Shown piece after piece: positions 6,966 to 9,082 of a stretch of DNA of 9,082 nucleotides; position 1 is the first letter of the stretch; every line of letters starts with the position of its first letter. Both the position numbers and the translations under genes were made by a program. Source of the DNA: Bacteroidota bacterium (GTDB lineage: Bacteria > Bacteroidota > Bacteroidia > Bacteroidales > FEN-979); the NCBI GenBank assembly GCA_026391755.1, contig JAPLDN010000123.1:1-9082 (forward strand), written 5' to 3'. The notes beneath the pieces are model-generated. The model searched no databases. It was not told the DNA's origin and worked only from the letters and a program-made list of their open reading frames with translations.

Positions 6966-7141
6966 CGGGATTGATTTTTATATAGCTTGGTTTGTCAGGC
7001 AAAGATATTATTTATCTCAAACCTCACGGCATGTATCTTCTCAGGATAAGAACTGACAATGGGTTGTTGACAAAAAAGCTGATTGTGGAATAAGTAAGGA
7101 TATTATTGGCTTTACTTTTACAGGGTAATTAATCGGCAGCT
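6966..7141. promoter_or_regulatory. Divergent intergenic region between hydrolase and barrel-SPOR genes
   Basis: These 176 bp separate two divergent starts. The left part holds the hydrolase -7 element. The right part has TACTTTTA at 7113-7120, one base off the Bacteroidota -7 consensus and 21 nt before the ATG at 7142; it has no clear -33 partner. I see no RNA gene, long repeat or clear operator palindrome here. Confidence 0.45.
7000..7007 (-). promoter_or_regulatory. Bacteroidota-type -7 element for the hydrolase gene
   Basis: On the minus strand the sequence reads TATCTTTG, a full match to TAnnTTTG and identical to the element before the lipoprotein gene at 8372. It lies 34 nt before the hydrolase ATG. 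No clear -33 TTTG is present at the normal distance, so strength is uncertain. Confidence 0.55.
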
Positions 7142-8302
7142 ATGAAATTCAGCCCGGGTCTTACCCTGGTCTTGATACTTTTAACATTCAGCCTGGCAGG
7201 ATATGCCCAGGTACACGAAACGTCCAACTATAATGCTGTGCTCTCCAACACAGGTCAGTTCGGATTTACCTTTGGCCCGGCTATTTATCACGGGGACCTG
7301 AATGTAGGGAACTTCAACCTAAAACGTTCGACCGGAATGGCTGCAAGCCTTTATGGACAGTATTATTTTTCGAATGTTTTCGGGTTCCGTATTTCCTTGT
7401 ACAGCGGGATACTTAATGGGGGGATCAAGTACTACGAAAAAAGCGGGATACAGGTTGAGGATTCCTTTACAGGGATCATACTGGAGGGTGATCTGCATAT
7501 GATTGTCAATTTTTCAAACCTGTTCTTCAGGCCCAGTTTAAAAAGGAAGTTTTTCATCTATGGCAGCGTCGGTCTGGGTTATGCCGGATGGTATTCCAAA
7601 CTTACCAACAAGGTTTACAATTACGACTCCATGCAATACGACAACCCCCTTGCAAATTTCAATGCATCATTCGTAGTTCCGGCGGGTCTGGGGTTTTACT
7701 ATCGTATTGGAAACAGGATGAATGTTGGGCTTGAGTACAGTTATAAGACCTATTTTTCTGACAAACTTGATAATTCCACGGGAGGTTATCCTTATGATGC
7801 TGTTCATTATGTGGCATTCAACCTTTCGTTCAACCTTGGAACAGGCCTTGCGAAGGGCCATGGCAGCAAACCCCGTAATGCGCCCCGGCTCCAGCCATCT
7901 GATTATCCTGTGTCCTACCCTGTTTATTCCCCTCCCGCCCCTGCGGAATATTCTCCCCCGCCCGAAGCGAAACCAATGGTAATCCCACCTCCAAGGATGG
8001 AGTATCATAAAGTGGAGCCCTCGCCGAAAGAGACTGTAAAGTCCGGGGAAGTGTTTTACTATTCAGTCCAGGTATTTGCATTTGACCGGCATAGGTATTC
8101 GGCTGCATGGATCAAACAGCATTATCATATTGCCGAAGATGTAAGGCTTGAAAAGGAAGGGAGTGTGGAACGGTTTGTGGTCGGTAAATGCACAGACCTC
8201 GATTGTGCCAATGCTTTAAAGGAGAGGATGAGGAAGCGCGGAGTACAGGATGCATATATTGTTGCTTACAAAAACGGCAGGCGTCATCATTCGGTAAAAT
8301 AA
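7142..8302 (+). CDS. Outer-membrane beta-barrel protein with proline-rich linker and C-terminal SPOR-like domain
   Basis: The 386-residue protein has three parts after a signal peptide (likely cut after Ala22, GYA|Q). Residues ~35-234 look like an outer-membrane barrel: FGFTFGPAIYHGDL, MAASLYGQYYF, FFIYGSVGLGYAGWY, PAGLGFYYRIG, MNVGLEYSYKTYF and the closing VAFNLSFNLG. Residues ~235-301 are a Pro/Tyr-rich linker with SPPP and IPPP runs. Residues ~305-380 resemble a SPOR domain: YYSVQVFAF, then a helix, RFVVGKCTDLDCANALKERMRKRG, then DAYIVAYKNGR. SPOR domains bind peptidoglycan stripped of stem peptides. By analogy with OmpA, the protein may tie the outer membrane to the cell wall, with SPOR replacing the OmpA_C domain; this is inference. 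Cys350 and Cys355 could form a disulfide. A weak -7 element precedes it; the next gene has its own promoter. Confidence 0.82.
   Translation: MKFSPGLTLVLILLTFSLAGYAQVHETSNYNAVLSNTGQFGFTFGPAIYHGDLNVGNFNLKRSTGMAASLYGQYYFSNVFGFRISLYSGILNGGIKYYEKSGIQVEDSFTGIILEGDLHMIVNFSNLFFRPSLKRKFFIYGSVGLGYAGWYSKLTNKVYNYDSMQYDNPLANFNASFVVPAGLGFYYRIGNRMNVGLEYSYKTYFSDKLDNSTGGYPYDAVHYVAFNLSFNLGTGLAKGHGSKPRNAPRLQPSDYPVSYPVYSPPAPAEYSPPPEAKPMVIPPPRMEYHKVEPSPKETVKSGEVFYYSVQVFAFDRHRYSAAWIKQHYHIAEDVRLEKEGSVERFVVGKCTDLDCANALKERMRKRGVQDAYIVAYKNGRRHHSVK
8045..8281 (+). other. SPOR-like domain of the barrel fusion protein
   Basis: Residues ~302-380 fit the SPOR pattern of beta-alpha-beta, beta-alpha-beta: a first strand YSVQVFAF (usual form Y.VQ.GAF), a middle strand RFVVGK (usual form Y.V..G.F), a helix rich in Ala/Lys/Arg, and a last strand AYIVAYKNG (usual form AF.V). 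The Gly of the first strand is replaced by Phe, so the match is to the fold rather than to an exact motif. Confidence 0.65.
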
Positions 8303-8334
8303 TTTGCTTTCCCGTTTCGTTTTACTTATCTTTG
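8303..8334 (+). promoter_or_regulatory. Bacteroidota-type promoter (-33 TTTG, -7 TATCTTTG) for the lipoprotein gene
   Basis: TTTG at 8303-8306 and TATCTTTG at 8327-8334 are separated by 20 nt. This fits the Bacteroidota sigma-ABfr consensus TTTG-N19/20-TAnnTTTG. It begins right after the stop of the barrel-SPOR gene and leaves about 30 nt of A/T-rich leader before the ATG at 8372. It is the best promoter in the window. Confidence 0.75.
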
Positions 8335-8371
8335 TCCTTACATTATTTTTGCTAAATTAAAATTAACTTAT

Positions 8372-8932
8372 ATGAAAACACGTGTTTATATTGCGTTAGC
8401 CATTTTACTGGCGATTCCTCTTATATATCTTTCGTCCTGCAGCAAGGTAAAGGAACTTACCGCTATAGACGTATCGATGAAGTTACCGCGTACACATTTC
8501 AACTATACGGCGACTAATTTGAAATCCGGTTCCGAGGTTATACTGTTTTCGGAGCATGTTACCGTTAATCTTGACAGTATCCTGAGTGCTTATGGGTTGT
8601 CGTCGGGTATCATTAACAGTACATCGTTTACATACCTGGCTGTAACGATTGAACAACCAGCCGATTCAACATTTCATTGGCTGAGTTCCATGCGCGCCAC
8701 GATAGCCGATAATGCCGCTTTCCAGCCCGAGAATGTAGTCGGCAGTGTTACCAATACTGATCCGAATGCCAAGACGGTTATCATTACTACAAACAATGTG
8801 AACATCCGTCCATATCTATCGAGTCCGAGTTTCTATTTGCGGTTATACGCGGTTTTAAACGGGCCTTTACCGGCTGTAACTGTTGGAATGTTCCTGGACG
8901 GGACGATACAACTCCATATTGAACCTTTATAG
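8372..8932 (+). CDS. Lipoprotein of unknown function
   Basis: The 186-residue protein has a signal sequence ending in a lipobox (YLSSC, Cys23), so it should be anchored to the periplasmic or outer face of a membrane. I do not recognise the family. The mature part (about 164 residues) alternates short hydrophobic and polar stretches and is rich in Ser, Thr, Val and Ile, with few charged clusters. Examples are VILFSEHVTVNLD, SFTYLAVTIEQP, KTVIITTNNVNI, FYLRLYAVLNG and GTIQLHIEPL, which suggest an all-beta, possibly Ig-like sandwich. No catalytic motif is visible. It has its own strong promoter and is followed by a strong hairpin terminator, so it is probably a single-gene unit. The ATG follows an A/T-rich leader without Shine-Dalgarno, as is usual here. 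Confidence 0.8.
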   Translation: MKTRVYIALAILLAIPLIYLSSCSKVKELTAIDVSMKLPRTHFNYTATNLKSGSEVILFSEHVTVNLDSILSAYGLSSGIINSTSFTYLAVTIEQPADSTFHWLSSMRATIADNAAFQPENVVGSVTNTDPNAKTVIITTNNVNIRPYLSSPSFYLRLYAVLNGPLPAVTVGMFLDGTIQLHIEPL

Positions 8933-8941
8933 GAAAATCTG

Positions 8942-8991
8942 ATTTTATAAAACAGGCTGCAAAGTAATCTTTGCAGCCTGTTTTATAAAAT
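8942..8991 (+). terminator. Intrinsic terminator, perfect 23-bp stem with TAAT loop
   Basis: The left arm (8942-8964) and right arm (8969-8991) are exact reverse complements around the loop TAAT. The GC-rich core CAGGCTGCAAAG pairs with CTTTGCAGCCTG, is followed by TTTT and preceded by AAAA, so it could stop transcription from either side. It starts 9 nt after the lipoprotein stop and separates it from the gene beginning at 9012. Confidence 0.88.
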
Positions 8992-8999
8992 AAACCCTC

Positions 9000-9005
9000 A
9001 GGAGG
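9000..9005 (+). promoter_or_regulatory. Strong Shine-Dalgarno sequence
   Basis: AGGAGG lies 6 nt before the ATG at 9012 and supports that start. None of the other starts in the window has such a site; they follow A/T-rich leaders. Confidence 0.8.
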
Positions 9006-9011
9006 TACCGT

Positions 9012-9082
9012 ATGAATACAATGTCAATGACTTCCATGGAGAGGGTCCTCAAAACACTTGGGCATCAGGAACCAGACCGTGT
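9012..9082 (+). CDS. Uroporphyrinogen decarboxylase-like protein (PF01208), N-terminal fragment
   Basis: Only the first 23 codons are in the window. The sequence MERVLKTLGHQEPDRV is the characteristic opening of the UROD superfamily outside true HemE (family form ERV..AL.H..PDRVP). These proteins include corrinoid-linked methyltransferases such as the MtaA/MtbA/CmuA type and many uncharacterised members encoded near B12-binding proteins. The ATG at 9012 is supported by AGGAGG 6 nt upstream; in-frame ATGs at 9021, 9027 and 9036 are less well placed. The gene is separated from the lipoprotein gene by a strong terminator, and I see no promoter between the hairpin and the start, so its promoter may lie within or just beside the hairpin. 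The family call rests on about 16 residues. Confidence 0.7.
   Translation, partial: MNTMSMTSMERVLKTLGHQEPDR

Noticed and set aside
7067..7095. TTGACA at 7067-7072 as a sigma70-type -35 box
   Set aside because: The -10 position holds only a poor match (AATAAG-like), and Bacteroidota primary sigma factors use the TTTG / TAnnTTTG pattern instead.

Overview
The window looks like a piece of a Bacteroidota chromosome, probably of the order Bacteroidales or a relative. Three features support this. One protein carries a C-terminal type IX secretion (Por) sorting domain. Starts mostly lack Shine-Dalgarno sequences and follow A/T-rich leaders. At least three intergenic regions carry the Bacteroidota -7 promoter element TAnnTTTG. 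Assignment below phylum is not possible from what I can see.

Layout. Positions 1-5332 hold five + strand genes with short gaps (27-72 nt) and no internal promoter or terminator that I can see, so they may be one transcription unit. They are the 3' end of a PF00756-type esterase, an SGNH/GDSL hydrolase lipoprotein, a 712-residue secreted protein of 14 Ycf48/BNR-like propeller repeats with a type IX sorting domain, a LivK-like solute-binding lipoprotein, and a class I SAM methyltransferase. A five-copy 7-bp tandem repeat and a consensus promoter (5334-5393) then precede an outer-membrane beta-barrel gene (5413-6177). Its stop codon overlaps that of a convergent cytosolic alpha/beta hydrolase (6174-6965, minus). 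A divergent intergenic region (6966-7141) follows. After it come a beta-barrel/SPOR fusion protein (7142-8302) and, behind its own well-formed promoter, an unrecognised lipoprotein (8372-8932). A perfect 23-bp stem hairpin closes that block. The window ends in the first 23 codons of a uroporphyrinogen-decarboxylase-like gene with a strong AGGAGG ribosome-binding site, the only one here.

How the genes fit together. Seven of the nine genes whose start is in the window and whose protein can be judged, or their partial neighbour, concern the cell envelope: three lipoproteins, two outer-membrane barrels and one secreted adhesin-like or scaffold-like protein. Two neighbouring ester hydrolases at the left edge could act on acylated carbohydrates. 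I see no defence system, phage, transposon, CRISPR array, tRNA or rRNA. The most distinctive items are the double-propeller type IX cargo, the barrel-linker-SPOR architecture, the 7-bp repeat beside a promoter, and the Shine-Dalgarno-led gene at the right edge.
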